Shown here: piece after piece, positions 11,011 through 23,604 of the stretch
Position numbering within the stretch: the stretch's first letter is position 1
How the letters are laid out: the number at the start of each line of letters is the position of its first letter
Assembly (NCBI GenBank): GCA_037951165.1
Contig: JBBDHG010000187.1
Location: forward strand, 3,549,501 to 3,613,500
Length of the DNA: 64,000 bases
DNA from: Lophius americanus
Taxonomy: Eukaryota; Chordata; Actinopteri; Lophiiformes; Lophiidae
Reading direction: 5' to 3'
Notes under the pieces: model-generated
The model's database searches: none
What the model saw: only the letters and a program-made list of their open reading frames with translations
Told to the model about the DNA's origin: nothing
Position numbers and translations under genes: made by a program

Positions 11011-11860
11011 CAGGGGTTCCTAAATTGCAGTCCGTGCTGGTAATTATCGTATTTGTGCGATAATTTCACACTCTATACGATCAATAACGGCCCAAATACC
11101 TAAATGTGTAATAATTTGGCCATCTCTTAAATTTATAGCCGAGTCATCTCATTGAATTGAATCGATCTAGCGGTTCGTATTTACGGCTCATTTCAAATGA
11201 CGTCTTTTCAGCCAATCAAAATGCTGTGATGACGAAGTGACGCATGACGTCTCACGTAAAACATCATTTAACAACGAACGCAGATCACAAGGATGAAGAG
11301 TCGGGTTGTTGAGAGGAGAAGAAGTGGAGGACAACAGCGTTAAAAAAGTAAATTCATCGTCACCAGGCTTACAGACAGGAGTGGGAAATGGACCCTAATA
11401 TTACTGGCTGGCTACAACCTGTTGCTAACTGTGACATCACAGCTTTTTTTCGTTGTTGCGACATGCAGATGTTGGGTTAGATCACTGTTCTTAAAAGTCA
11501 TAAGTATAAAAAACATCAGGAAAAAAACATCACTTTCCCCAATGCAGATTTCAGAAACGCAGTCATACAGAGAATCTCTGAAAAGGACTAAATTGACCCA
11601 GTTATGAAAATATCAAAGGTAAAGCAATATTTAAAAAGACATAAAGATTCAGAACCTGCACAGAAAATCCGTGATGGGACAGTGAATCTATGATATACAG
11701 TACAGTAGTGGTAGAATACTACAGCAGTTACACGATAATACTGAGCTCTAACAGGAATTTGGAGGCAATTATGATAATTTACTCCAAAATAAGATAATTC
11801 TGAGCCTCTGGTACGATAATAATACAACTCTCATCTGGCACGAAGGTCCACGGACCCCTG
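11011..11860. mobile_element. hAT-like DNA transposon remnant, about 850 bp
   Basis: The left end reads CAGGGGTTCCTAAATTGCAG. The right end, on the minus strand, reads CAGGGGTCCGTGGACC, so both termini are inverted CAGGGG-type ends as in many hAT elements. ATTATCGTA-like subterminal motifs occur inside both ends (11041-11050 and 11811-11825). No intact transposase is present; a frame of 61 codons in the middle is unremarkable. No matching 8-bp target duplication was found (CTCCAAAT versus GAGTTCTG), so the copy is old or the ends are imperfectly placed. Confidence 0.5.
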
Positions 11861-12179
11861 GAGTTCTGTGAAAATGATTCACTATGAACTTTAAAGTTGT
11901 ATCATATCATGACTCAGCTCTTGGAACATGGCGGGTGATTGGACCGAACATGGTGACGTAAGTGTCGCGTCATTTCCTGTTCTTCTCCATGTCTGTCTAC
12001 TCTAACTAATCTCCACTGTTATCGTCATAATCATCATTTCACAGCCTAATCAACCACAGTACACTTAAGTTTGGTTAAAGTCCATATAGTTTGCTTGTTC
12101 TTTAGACAACTTCTTCATTAATCCTGATTATTTTGAGGCATTTTCAGGTCTCTCAGCTACTTTAGCTTAGCGGTTAGCG

Positions 12180-12335
12180 ATGGCTTCTCCCTCCTTCTCT
12201 GTTTCTCTTCACTGCTCAGTGTGTCAGATATTCCTCTGAGTTCTTCAGTGATAACACCACATGTACTAAATATAGTTTATTATTTCATACGTTGGAGGTG
12301 AGGAATAGTGTACTGGCAGCCCGGCTGCGTATCCA
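12180..12335 (+). pseudogene. Decayed ORF resembling a repeat-encoded Cys/coiled-coil N-terminus
   Basis: An ATG at 12180 opens MASPSFSVSLHCSVCQ and stops after 19 codons. Shifting frame past 12250 gives CTKYSLL and an EVRNSVLAARLR stretch, the look of a short Cys-pair plus coiled-coil module encoded by repeats in fish genomes. The frameshift and stop make it non-functional. The surrounding 11900-12600 may belong to the same element. Assignment is by impression only. Confidence 0.3.
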
Positions 12336-12599
12336 TTAAACAAAAACGTTAGCTGCGGTAGTTAGCATAGCCCCCGTAGCTCCTGGTAGCCATCCCACGA
12401 CTCCTCCAGAGCAGCTGGGAAACATGTTTTGTCCTTCGTGTCCTTTGTAGTTTAAATCGCTTTTATGTTGTTGTTTGTGTTTTGTGTCCTTTTATGGCCA
12501 GTTTCTGTGTAATTTTCTAGTAAACTCTGTGGAGTATTTAATAGCTAATTAGCCAGAGGAGTTCCTGAAGGAGAAGGTGAAGCCACCATCCCTCCTCAG

Positions 12600-13610
12600 G
12601 ATTTTTTACCGATCACTTCTCGTTTTTATGATGAATTATTTGCTAGCAGGTGGGCCATCACAGCTTTTCAAGATGATAATATTTTATTTTTATAAGTTTT
12701 TCTCCTTGCTCATCTGCCGAAATTAATCAACCATTGTTGTTTTGTGTTTGCATTTGTAAAAAAAAGATTCCTATTTTAACTTTTGTAACTAGACTTATTC
12801 CGCTGCAACACAAATTTAATTTCATATAATCAGAATGCCATACGATGGAAAACTGTACCAAACTAATAACAGCTATTACCTCATTATTTTTGATTGAGGA
12901 CCACCATGTTGGAGTAATAAAGGGGAGTTTTGGACGGACCAGTGTTTATTTTTTAAGAGTGCGCTTGTTTAGGCCGCTTGTTACAAAGCTTTACTCCTTT
13001 TACAAATAATGAAAATACAAATAAGAGTTTATTATGTTTGATCTCTACTGCATTCTCCAATCCTGCTCTGTGGCTCTCATTCTCCATGGATAACAAACAC
13101 ATGCAAACTGTAGTCTGACCTGACAATCCTGGACGCAGGTCAGGGGCGAAATGGCAGAAAGAGAAAGTTTGTTTTCTCCAACTTTATTTTTGTAGAGATG
13201 TTTTTTCTGCTTGGAGACGTGAAAAGAAACAAAAACACAATTTAATTCCTCACCGATCTAGTTCGCTTCCTCCAACCAAAATCCACAGTGGAAAATCCTA
13301 CTTTAAATAATTCCAATATAGCCTCTGCAAACTGCACTTACCTTTGAAATTCATGAAGTAACACCATGTTACATGTACTCTTCTGAATTCTGCATTGTCT
13401 GACATCAGTGATTTTGACTGGATGTCCTGGAACTGTCTTAAAATCAGATAATTGGGGGCCCAAGGCTCATTGATGCATTTGGGGCACAAAGTCTATCCCA
13501 CAAAAAAACTAAGGTTGATTGTGACTTTGTCACTTGAAAACTCCTGTAAGAGAATAGCTTATCTTTGAATTCACATCGACATGTGTTACATTTTCTGTTA
13601 GTGTGTTCTA
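12600..13610. other. AT-rich gene-free stretch
   Basis: No coding exon, transposon end or array was recognised. Frames are short and splice signals are not paired with protein-like sequence. Confidence 0.4.
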
Positions 13611-13611
13611 A

Positions 13612-13892
13612 AGGCTTAGGTGTCTCAGTTGGTAGAGCGGTTGTCCACTTATCTGAATGTCAGTGGTCCAATCCCCGCCCACTGCAGTCCACGTGTTGAC
13701 GTATCCTTGAGCAGGTAACTGAACCCCTAGTTGCTCCTAATGCTCTTCTATTGGTGTGTGCATGATGGTGTGGATGGTTAGCGCTCCTGATGAGCAGGTG
13801 GCGCCCGGCATAGCAGCCTCAGTCGTGAATGGGTGAATGCCGGCTCGCATTGTAAAGCGCTTTGAGCGGTACAGTCCAGTCACCATTCCATT
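13612..13892 (+). mobile_element. tRNA-derived SINE
   Basis: The head carries a Pol III A-box-like stretch (GTTGGTAGAGCGG, 13628-13640) and a degenerate B box (GTGGTCCAATCCCC near 13663). A body follows with CCTTGAGCAGGTAACTGAACCCC and the tail phrase TGTAAAGCGCTTTGAGCGGTACAG, both typical of percomorph SINEs. It is diverged and not a functional tRNA gene. The 3' end is approximate. Confidence 0.75.
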
Positions 13893-13899
13893 CTATATC

Positions 13900-14960
13900 T
13901 CTCAAACTCTGATGATTAAATTCTTCCTTAAACCTCTTTGTAAACCTCAACTTTTCAAAGGTGCCACATGATATTTAAACATTAGCCAGTCGTGAAATCA
14001 AGATGTCGGTTCGGGGCTCTAACTGAGGACGTTCAAATGTTCTGCTTTGTGTTAGCAGTAAGCATTTAAGCAGGGAGCATGTAAGTATGTGAGCAGTGAG
14101 TGAGAGAAATTCAACAGAACATTGGGTTTGACATGCTTTTTATTTCCCTCTGCTTAGAGGCAATATGAGAAGTTAATGTGGAAGAAAGCCAAGGGACAAA
14201 CTGTCCAAAGATGCAGAGACACGAAGCGGGGCCTTTGAAATATATATCTGAGATTAAATAATGAAATCCGCCGAACAGTCCAGTACATTGTATACTTTGC
14301 TTTATCCGGCATCACAACAGTTTTTAATTATTTGGGCTAAATCATCTGGAGCCACTTGGATCTCTATTTCTCAACTGGTCCGTCTCCATGAGAGTGAGCT
14401 TTGGCCAGTTATCGGAGCAAAGCGGAGCGGCAAAGAAAGTCAAGGGCAGCAGGCTGCAATAATATTTGACATAATTACCCACAGAACATAAACATAAGAG
14501 CACCTGGCTCAGTCGGGCTACCTGGTCAGGTCTGTACTGTGTGTTATTCTGTAGGCTGTAACTGGTGGTGCTCCAGTTACCCTGTGCTCAGGTCATGTTG
14601 TGGCCTCGCTCAGCCTGCCAAAAACATCAGTTGGTTCTTTTGTCTTTTCTCGGGCTCCCGCATCAAATTTGCTAATGCATTTTTAGTGTTTCGTAAATCG
14701 TTTGACAAAGTGAAAGTCAGTGGTGTGTTGCTGCGTGTGAGTAACTGCCAAGTGTGAATCTGAACAATGTCAAGGTGGTAATCAATACTCTACAGTCAGA
14801 TGTGTCAAACGTTGAGTGAACCGTTATGATAATGGAATAATAACTGTTGTAAAACTCTGACAGGCTACGCCAGGCCCGCCATGACTTTGTGTTCTGAGCT
14901 CTGGCCAGTGACGTTCCTAGAATCTGGCAAAGAACACAACAAGTAATAAATATGTATTAC
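13900..14960. other. Gene-free stretch
   Basis: Two frames here (14261-14491 and 14539-14757, plus strand) have no recognisable domain and no splice context. Nothing else was recognised. Confidence 0.4.
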
Positions 14961-14984
14961 GAATTTGAATATTTTGTCCAAAAA

Positions 14985-15245
14985 CCAATTTGGACAGAAG
15001 AAGTGGGCCCGAGCCCGGATAAATGGGGCGGGTTGCGTTATGAATGGTATCCAGCGTAAAAACCCATGCCAAATCAATATTGGGAACATAAAATTGATTT
15101 CCAAACAGGATCCGTTGGGACTGGGGTTAAGAAATACCATCACCGGTACTGTTAGCCAGCAGTGTACCGGCGGTAACTACGGATGGAAACAGATGGTCCG
15201 CTGTGGCGACCCCGAAAGAGGAACAGACGAAAGATGGAGAGAGAG
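14985..15245 (+). repeat. Teleost retroelement fragment ('CCCGGATAAATGGGG' family)
   Basis: It contains AGCCCGGATAAATGGGGCGG, CCAAATCAATATTGGG, CACCGGTACTGTTAGCCAGC and CCGCTGTGGCGACCCCGAA in the order seen in a common fish retroelement. Relatives are at 62005-62140 (plus strand) and 56395-56620 (minus strand). This is the most complete copy in the window, retaining the internal CACCGGTACTGTT segment the other two lack. Confidence 0.6.
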
Positions 15246-15259
15246 AAGACATTTGGATA

Positions 15260-17375
15260 TTTTTTCCAGCTGTGAACTGAAAATGTAACAAATGAATCAT
15301 GGTTTAAGTGTAAAATGTTTTAATATCTGTCTGGATTGTAAAGGGTTCCGGCCTTTGATAGCATGCATGTAACACTTTGCTAATTATTATTCTACTTATC
15401 ATCTTGCACATCTTGGATGATTGTAATACACAATTAAACTGACTTTTAAAGAATCTTTATACAGTATATGTGTCATTTTGCAAATATCAATATAAAACCG
15501 ATTAAAAAAAAGTATTTAGTATTACCTTACTACTTACTAGTACTTTTAAAACTACTTGCCTATAAGGCAATATTTACACGACACCATTTCACCACAAAAA
15601 ATTGATAATAAATGCTATTCTGACTCCCCCTGACCTGCGCTGTTTATGTTCGGGCTTATTGGTGTACAGTATATTTCCCACATTTTTCTCGTACCCACCA
15701 GACCTTTGCCTGGTTTGCCTCCCCTGATGGTTTACCCCAGGTCCAAACCCCACAAGCAAGGAGCAGATATCCTGCTGATTGAATGATCCAGCTCTCCAAT
15801 AGACTGTTTCATCTGGATGCTGAGGCCCATTCTGTAATTCAGCCTTCATCGTCTGTGCTCATCAACTTCTAGCAGTCACAAAGACAGTATCTGTGATGAC
15901 AAGGAGCAGGAAAAGATTGAAAGGTTGTCTAAAATCAGGCTCGACTGGAAATGCCTCACCTGTCCGTAGACGACTGATATTTAAAGTTTCTCTGTGATGA
16001 CTCGTTTTAAATACAGACTTTATACTGATATATTGATATTTGATCGCACAGCTGTAGACACGAGACAAACTCAAAAGGTCTCGTTGGCACGTCAAGCATT
16101 GGATTGGGCTGATAGAAAACCTCTCCGACCACATGTCAATCAGTGAGCAGGCATTACTGCGTTATTCAAGGAGCGACGTGGTTTTAACATTAACAAGCGT
16201 TTAGAGTAAAGTTATTGTCAGGGGGAATCTGTAAGTAACCGACTGTGTTGTCCAGTGAAGAGATGTCACAATTACAGATTCTTGTTTTACTCTCTCCTGC
16301 TGCGTTTGGCTGTTTATTCCGTTTTACACCCCACCCCCTCATTATTCTATCATAGCCGGGTCTACTCTTACATACAGGGACTGTCCACGTACTGAATTAG
16401 GACAAGAATGATTTTACCTCTGGTTCTACGAGAAAATGTTATTAGCTCTGCACCACTTATACACTGTGTGTGTGTGTGCGTGTGTATGTGTGTGTTTGTG
16501 AGAGAGAGAGAATCTAAGCTTCTTCAGCTTAGACTCTCTAATTACACTCAAGTTGTTGACAACGACACTCTTATTCTGATTTAAAACTTTGTGTACGCCT
16601 CGACAGCAGGGAGCCCCCCAGTTGGTTTTGGATTGAGTTAAAGCTGGAGAAAGGCTTCGGAACTTACCTTTACTTACAGTAAAGACAAATACTGTGCTTC
16701 CCCCAGTAGCCCCCAGTGTCCAGGAGAGAGGGAGAGAAAGAGGAGGGTGAGGCAGGATTGATGGCTTTACCCGCTCCGGTTTACAGATTCATACTCTCAG
16801 ATCTAACGTACAGCAGATGTGAGTGCGTTTTGTTCTGTAGGAGGAAGAGGCCGGCCTCCTCAATCCTGCACTAATTTCCCCTAAGGCTCTCATTTTCCGA
16901 TGAATTAATGTTCAATCAACTCATCAATAGTTGTCCATAAGGAAAACGGCACTGTAGGCAGAATTTGGATGTATTATCTAGTTTGTGTGTTTGGCGTTAA
17001 GGTACTTATATACACATATGCTGCTAATCTATTCCACAGCTGCATCTGTGAGGTAATGATTACAAATGGTTCTATGCCCCCTCTCTCTTTATGTAAATGA
17101 AATTAAATTCATATAGTATTGTATTTCTTTGGGACATTTATTAATTTAATATCTTAAACAATCAACATTTATTTAAATAATAAGAACAACTAAAAAAAAT
17201 ACAATTATTTCATGATGATATTTAGCATTTCTTGGAAAATAATCATTTTAATTACATTAACTCAAACCTTTAGTAAGGCATTTTTGATAGAAAAATCAAG
17301 TTACATAACTCCGTTTAGTAAGTCTTTTGCTTTAATATGCCAAAAACAATCCTTATTAAATAGAGCCTGCCATTG
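15260..17375. other. Gene-free stretch with AT-rich right part
   Basis: No exon is supportable. A short (GT)n with GA run lies at 16465-16512. From 17090 to 17350 the sequence is very AT-rich with long A/T words and no frame. Confidence 0.4.
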
Positions 17376-17380
17376 TTAAT

Positions 17381-17458
17381 GCCTCCTCCTCTGTGGCCAC
17401 TTTGACCCATGGTGTCCCTCAGGGCTCCATCCTTGGCCCCTTGCTCTTTTGCCTATAG
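17381..17458 (+). pseudogene. LINE reverse-transcriptase fragment
   Basis: The frame reads ASSSVATLTHGVPQGSILG and then PLLFCL before a TAG. GVPQGSxLGPLLF is a hallmark of non-LTR retrotransposon reverse transcriptase (L2/CR1/Rex-type). Only about 26 codons survive and the expected continuation to the catalytic YADD motif is absent. A larger related relic lies at 30085-30835. Confidence 0.65.
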
Positions 17459-17459
17459 A

Positions 17460-19000
17460 TGGGCCACTGGGTCAAATTATAAACAGTTTCAGTTATCAAT
17501 AAGAAATAGTGACTAAAAAAATATATGCTCAACCAAACAGTTGAAAGCGGGAAAAAGCGGGTATCGCTGCATTATCGTGGCCTGGCAGGATAGTCTACTG
17601 AAAAGGAGCTTACATAACGTTCCCTCCATGTTACATCACCGTTTATCGCAGTTCTACAGGTGGATCAGAACAGATAATCCTAACATCCTCTGATAAAACA
17701 CGATGGATTTCTTGTGGACTGAAGGAAATATAACAAGGATGCAGAACATCCCTATTATTCTAATATCAGCAAATAAATTGGAAGACAAGGAAATGGTTAT
17801 TTTGAGAGCAGTAAAAATGTCCTTGACTGGCTTTGTCAAATGTTTGTGTGTGTGTGTGTGTGTGTGTTTAAAATTAGCATCTGGACGTGTAAGTGTGAGT
17901 CTGTTCCATAGGCGTGTCCGTCACGCCACCAATGACCATCAGATTCCCTCCTGTGCGACGTCATTTCACTTCCACCCTTTGTTTCCCTGCACAAGAGGAC
18001 TTTTTCTAAAAATGTCTTTTTGTTTAAGGGCTCTCAACAGCTTGCCTTCCTCCTCTGCTTGGCAGCGCTCTGCGTGTGTCTGTGTGTTTTTGTACATTAC
18101 TGATACTTATAGTTAGACCCGAAAACAGGAAGTGTTGAGATGCAGATGAGGATGCTGAAGGGTGTGTATCTTCCTCTCCAGTCTGTACCTATATACAGTC
18201 ATGGCTGCTGTTTCACATAACACACTCTGGAGGAGGCTAATGGTAGGCTATTACCAAAATGTAATATTTGGAGTGACACACACACACATTTTCTAACATA
18301 ATGTATGCTCTACTTTGCATACGGTAACCTCTGGTCTGGACCACATCAGCGTTTGGACTCAAGGCGTCTCCCGACTCTCATAAGGAACCACTAACTATGT
18401 TCTGACAAGCATGACATAAGCCTCTCACTTGCTGTAGGTGTTGTACCAAAACACCATGTTCTAGTGTTGAAACATTACAGGATTTCACCTATTAGCTCAG
18501 TTTGATGTAAAGTCTGAGAAAAATGATGCTGAAAGGAACCGTCAAATGTACCTGAGGTCCAAGAAAAGCACACATGCTTTTCTCCTCAGTGGAAAGTGGC
18601 GGCTGTCCAGGTAAATAAGTCACTTCAGAACTTCCAACACTTCCACAAAGCTTTTCTCGTTGTTGGAGGACAACAATAAATGCTTCTGTCGGCCATTCAG
18701 AGGCCGAGATTGAGGATGCAACAGGAGGGAAAGCTGATAAGCTGACCTCAGGGGACCAGCCCAGTCGGGTCCAGACCCTGCCTTGTCCATGAGACGGGAA
18801 CCATCCTGGGAATTGGACAGTATGATTATAGAAACAGACTGTGTTGACTGTGTAGCTCTGTGGACGTCATGTATGTACATGTCATTAAAGGGATGAGTTT
18901 AGTCCCCTAATAATCTGTTTTACGCACCGGAATTGTTGGTAGACGTTCTGTAGCATTCTCATCTAGGAAGTTCTCATATGTAAACAACAAAACAACATTA
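17460..19000. other. Gene-free stretch
   Basis: It holds a (GT)n run at 17844-17868 and a short (CA)n at 18277-18290. The 137-codon frame at 17703-18116 is largely translated GT repeat and flanking sequence and has no domain. Confidence 0.45.
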
Positions 19001-19004
19001 TTAA

Positions 19005-19360
19005 ACCCCCGAAAACTTTGGGATATCATGGAATGGAATCGGCGTTGCATCGCCAGCACAGATGCCTCTCGTTAACACGATAACTCATAAACTGTCTCAT
19101 GGATTTTTATATCCACCTAAACCTTAAAAGAGGAAGAACTGGACTGATTTTGGGAGAGGTTGGTTGTATATTTCCGACACTAGGGGGAGCTTTATCTCCT
19201 AATGTTTTAGCCATAAATGATCAACCGTTTGTCCGATTAAGACTAAATTCAGTGCATATGAATCCAGTCCAGGAAAACTTTCTTGCATATACTGTGTTTC
19301 ACTCTAATAGCTCTTATTTTACTCGATAGGGGGAGATTTTCTACAAAAAAAAAACAACTT
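19005..19360 (-). repeat. Dispersed 'CTCCCCCTAGTG' family copy
   Basis: Minus-strand copy. On the plus strand it shows ACTAGGGGGAGCTTTATCTC (19179-19198), the complement of the family core. It continues with the complement of the CACCAAATTTGGACTAAATC block and of the GTTATTGCGTTAACA block (TCGTTAACACGATAACTC near 19069). It is one of the better-preserved copies across core and 3' part. Confidence 0.75.
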
Positions 19361-19364
19361 CAGT

Positions 19365-21428
19365 AAGTCACTAATTTAAGGAGTTCATATAAGGAACTGC
19401 TTGTACAAAGCAGGGAACTGGGGGCTTTTCTGGTGATGTACCCTTGCACTCCAGGATGACAGCGCAGGTTTAGTTATTGATATGAAATGTTTCCCCACTA
19501 TCGACGTCTCTTGCCTCTGCTGTCACCTTCCACCATCGCCTCGACTTCCTCTCACCTTTTCTCTCTGTCATCTCCACACACTCAACGAGACATCCTGTCT
19601 TGGATCCCGTCTGGAAATCCTATCCCACCGAGCAGCTTCCCACCAAGCTTCTTAAAGGGCATTACTGTCCATTGCTCTATTTACAGGCGTGTGTGTGTGT
19701 GTGTGTGTGTATTTTCCGGTATCACAGATCTGAAATAGTTCCGTCAAAGACAGCGCCAGGAGCCAGGGAGGCACCAGTCTCCACTCTCGCGCGGATATCC
19801 ACCTCCGAACCGAGGGACAGTCCCGCAAACAACGCAGAGATTGCAGAATTAGATTTCCATATGCTCAGAAGTCGGAGAGATGAGCGGAAGGAGGAGGGCT
19901 GAGACAGTAGGAGAGGAAGAGGAGAGGGGAATGAAGATGAGGGGAAGTGAAAGCAGTAATAAAGGCTGCAGAGCTTGAGCTGTGTGGAGTCTTTGTGAGC
20001 TGGACGAGCAGAGGCCTCCTCCAGACTCCTCGGGGGTTTGGAGCATAGTGGAAGGGGATGTACTGGAGGGGGAAGTGAGTGTGTTTGTTGTTAGAAGATC
20101 TGTTTGGAGAGACAATTTGATACGTCATTGGGACTATGCTGTCCTTGGCATTTGAATAAAATTCAGAATTTCATGAGCCTCAATCATTTGATTAAACCAT
20201 TTATTCCCACCCACTGTTCTCAGATCAGTTACCGCAGACCCCCACCGGGCGTCTTCAAGCCAGATAGGACTGCTTCATTCCCTGGCAAGCTGCACCTTTG
20301 CCCTTCTGTCCAAACTAAACACATTTGGAAAGCCGGAGCCGCACGTACACGAGCGCCCTCGCACACACACCACACACCCGTGTGTTTGTGCGCCTGGCTG
20401 TGGATCAGAGGACATCGTCGACACGGACACAAAACTCTGGAAAAAATCAGCATCCTGTGGGAGCATCGACTCGGGTCCATCCATCCACAGTAGTGTGATA
20501 ACAATGGGCCTGAACCCAGATATACACCCAATGACACACAGCTTATTTGCACATAAACACGTGCACACATAAAGCTCACAACTGGCTACCATGACCCCCC
20601 AACTCATAAATACACAGGGCCTCTGGGCTTTGATCATTCCTGGCCAACAAAAGACTGACTAATGTCTTAACAACAGAAACATGCTTTAACGACTTTTACT
20701 CACTCTTTCATAATGTTTGCCAGGTTCTGCTCGTTATTGTGCTGTTTAAAAAAAGGGGGAACACATCCAGCGGACTCGGAAGAAGTTCCTGTTCGCTGCT
20801 CCGTCACACCCAGAAACAAGAACGATAGTCCAGTAATCTTTCAATAAGGGTGACCTGGAGAGCAGCAGCTGCCCTCGGCTGATGTTTTCCTGAAATCTGA
20901 GCCGCTCCGGGAACGTTTGGAAATTGTTTTGTGTGTATTAAGACCTTGGCTATGAGAGAGTCCTGGAAAAGAAGATTTAGTGACTTTGGTGGATGTGGAG
21001 GGACACGGGAAAGAGGATTTGCACTTAATAAAGAAGGATTTGCTGGTAAACCGTCTTCATTGGAGTATGAGGTGTCCCTGCAGGAATCTGTTGGTTTCAA
21101 CATACGTTGGTGTGTTCATGTCTCATCTTTGGGAATGCGTATCTTCATTTGGAGGGAATGTGAGTCAATTGTGGAACTCCTTGTATCCCGCCCTAGGCGT
21201 AATTTCAGCTTTATCAGCAATTTGATTGATTTGGTGTCTCCACTAGTGTGTCTGTTTCTACCTATTATTTATTATTTATGTTTTTGTTTGTTTGTTTGCA
21301 GGATCAGACAAAAAGTGAAACACAAAAAGATTTCCACGAAACGTGATTGAATGTTGGGACACGGGCCACCAAATAACCCATAAAATCTTTGTGCAGATCC
21401 AGGAACTTATTTCCATATGTCTTTAACA
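19365..21428. other. Gene-free stretch
   Basis: A (GT)n run lies at 19688-19710. Overlapping frames on both strands between 19600 and 20640 are artefacts of GC-rich and CA-rich composition. No splice-bounded exon with a family resemblance was found. Confidence 0.4.
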
Positions 21429-21429
21429 T

Positions 21430-21468
<39 letters not shown>
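21429..21468 (+). repeat. (AATC)n microsatellite
   Basis: About ten perfect ATCA units lie immediately left of a Tc1-like transposon end. Confidence 0.95.
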
Positions 21469-21473
21469 CAATC

Positions 21474-21985
21474 TGCCATAACATTAAAACTGCCTATCTT
21501 CTAATGTGTAGTTGCAATGATCTGTGTGTTCTGACACCTTTCTATTAGAACAAGCGTTCTATTTAACAATAATCTAACAATTCCAACACTTACGGCCATT
21601 TTAGCTTTTCTGTGGGACCGGACAAGATGGCTAGCCTTCGCCCCCTGCGTGCATCAGTCAGCCTTCGGCGCTGATGAAACTGTTCACTAACTGTACTCCT
21701 TAAAACCCTTCGGAGCTACTAAGCACTACAGACGGGAACCCCCAACAAGACCTGCAGTTCTGGACAGGTTCTGACCCATTTTTTTATAAACATCACCATT
21801 TGGCTGTTTTTGAAGACACTCGGATCCTTATACTTGCCTATTTTAATGTTTTCTACACATCAACTTTGAGGACAAAATGAGGAATTGGTGTCTAATGTGT
21901 CCAAACCATTGACAGGTGCTGCTGGAATGGCACCATCAACGTCAGTCACTTCACCTGTCGGGGGTTATAATGTTATGGTTGATTA
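21474..21985 (-). mobile_element. Tc1-like DNA transposon remnant
   Basis: The left end CCATAACATTAAAACTGCC and right end GGTTATAATGTTATGG are inverted copies, as in a Tc1-like family common in fish. Between them, read on the minus strand, is a decayed N-terminal part of the transposase (complement of AACATCAACTTTGAGGAC, CTGCAGTTCTGGA and TTCTGACACCTTTCTATTAG regions). At about 510 bp it is much shorter than complete Tc1-like elements (over 1.2 kb), so much of the transposase is deleted. No open frame remains. Confidence 0.75.
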
Positions 21986-22084
21986 CAATAAAATTAGACG
22001 CCAAGTCCTCATTTTGTTGTAATTTGGTTGAATTATCTTTTTGGAATTTGAAGGTATGACAAGTGTCCAACATATTCAAGGCTT

Positions 22085-22160
22085 TTGTGTGTGTATGTGT
22101 GTGTGTGTGTGTATGTGTGTGTGTGTATGTGTGTGTGTGAGTGTGTTTGTGTGTATGGGA
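22085..22160 (+). repeat. Imperfect (GT)n microsatellite
   Basis: GTGTGT runs are interrupted by TATGTG and GAGTG. The apparent Val/Cys-rich protein frame over it is a translation artefact. Confidence 0.9.
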
Positions 22161-22169
22161 AAAGCTGGG

Positions 22170-23600
22170 TGGTAAGGGAATCTGCTGACTCTGGGGTCAC
22201 GAGTCTGACGTCACTGTCTTGCTTGTGTTTGACAAAGAGGATTTCCTGTCAGCAGGTTGTTTACCTGGTGTCCTGTGTTCGTTGGGGAGGGGGCTGAGAC
22301 CAGCGCCTGACCCCCTGCTCAGCTCACCTGGCCTCTACATGTCTCTGCTCCAGAGGGGTTCTACTCATGACCTCAAACTCCACCTTTACAGCCAGCCTTT
22401 TGTAATTTCCGCTTTGCTGCCCAAGTGTCGTCCTCTGCTCCCTCTTCCTCAGCAGTGGTCTGGAGGGTAAACACTCGCAGAGAGAACAGTGACCCCCCCT
22501 CCTCTCTTTGCACCCCTCCATCAACTCTGTGATACCACGAAAAGTTCAGAGCTGTCACTCAGCATAAGCAGGGGTCCTCCATGCATGCAAACACATTCAA
22601 GCCCCCCCTCCTACTCCGCTCACTCTGCAGGCACCTGGTTCAGTTTTGTGAGGTCAGAGGTCAGGCATAGATGGATCATTATCATAGGTCATTCGTGCAG
22701 CCGGTACAGAGAGCGGCTAACCAAAAACACGCAGACGGAATCTCACAGCACTTATTTTAGGTAGTGGGTTGGACAGTACTTTCGATCGACACATTGGTCC
22801 AGGCCTCAGTGTGTACTGGACGGGACAGAGAGCTGGGTTGTAGAAATATTGCACTACATTAGAACCCTCCCCGGTGACTAAACGGATCGCTATGAGATCT
22901 TTCTTGTAGGAGTCCAGCGCTAGAGTGATCCCAGTTGGCTTTCACATTACAACATGGTTTTGGTTTGGTTATATTTTATTTGTTAAATGTCTCTTGATTG
23001 ATTGAAACAAATCGTAGCTACAGGACTGCTCTCTCGCGGGGAGGGCCTTTGAATTCCTCGATTACTGTGGGATGTTTTAGGTTACGCAGATCAGGCTGAG
23101 TTGATTAGTTCTCGTCCATGTGACCTAATAAAGAAAGCACCATATCGCTCTCTGTGTTTATGTAGTTACGTAACTACTATACTTTTACACCTACTCCTTT
23201 TTGAAGCACATACATGTGCGACTTCTTCTGTCCGTGTATCACAAATGTAATCTAGCTCATTCACAGCAGGGTTGTGGGTTCAATCCCTAGCTATGTTCAC
23301 TTCATTAGTGTGAGAAGTAATGACAGCGGTGCTGCACTAAATCATTGCTTTGGCTCCTTCACAGGACTGTGATTAGAGCAGAGAGATTTTTCAAGATACC
23401 TTAACGCTAATGATAAGTTTGATTGTACTGAATCACATGGGACCACACACTCTAAGGAACATATACACAAGTCAGATGTGGGCAAAACAGAGAGCCAGAA
23501 CTGATGTGACGTGTTTTAGTTCACTAGAATGAGCCATATGATTAAATATACAAACATATGATTCATATTTGCATTGCATATCATACACATCTATCAGCAA
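22170..23600. other. Gene-free stretch
   Basis: No exon is supportable. A B-box-like phrase GTTGTGGGTTCAATCCCTAGC at 23271-23291 hints at a decayed tRNA-SINE, but no A box or tail was found. Confidence 0.35.
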
Positions 23601-23604
23601 TTAC

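Noticed and set aside
19525..19665. L2-type LINE reverse-transcriptase N-terminal fragment (HLFSLSSP and LLKG-like phrases)
   Set aside because: The similarity is short, needs a frameshift and lacks a catalytic motif; too weak to list.
20931..21350. 139-codon plus-strand frame with a hydrophobic C-terminal part
   Set aside because: The hydrophobic part comes from TTTATT/GTTTGTTT-rich sequence; no homology or exon signals.
23250..23345. Decayed tRNA-SINE suggested by a B-box-like phrase
   Set aside because: No A box, body or tail was found.
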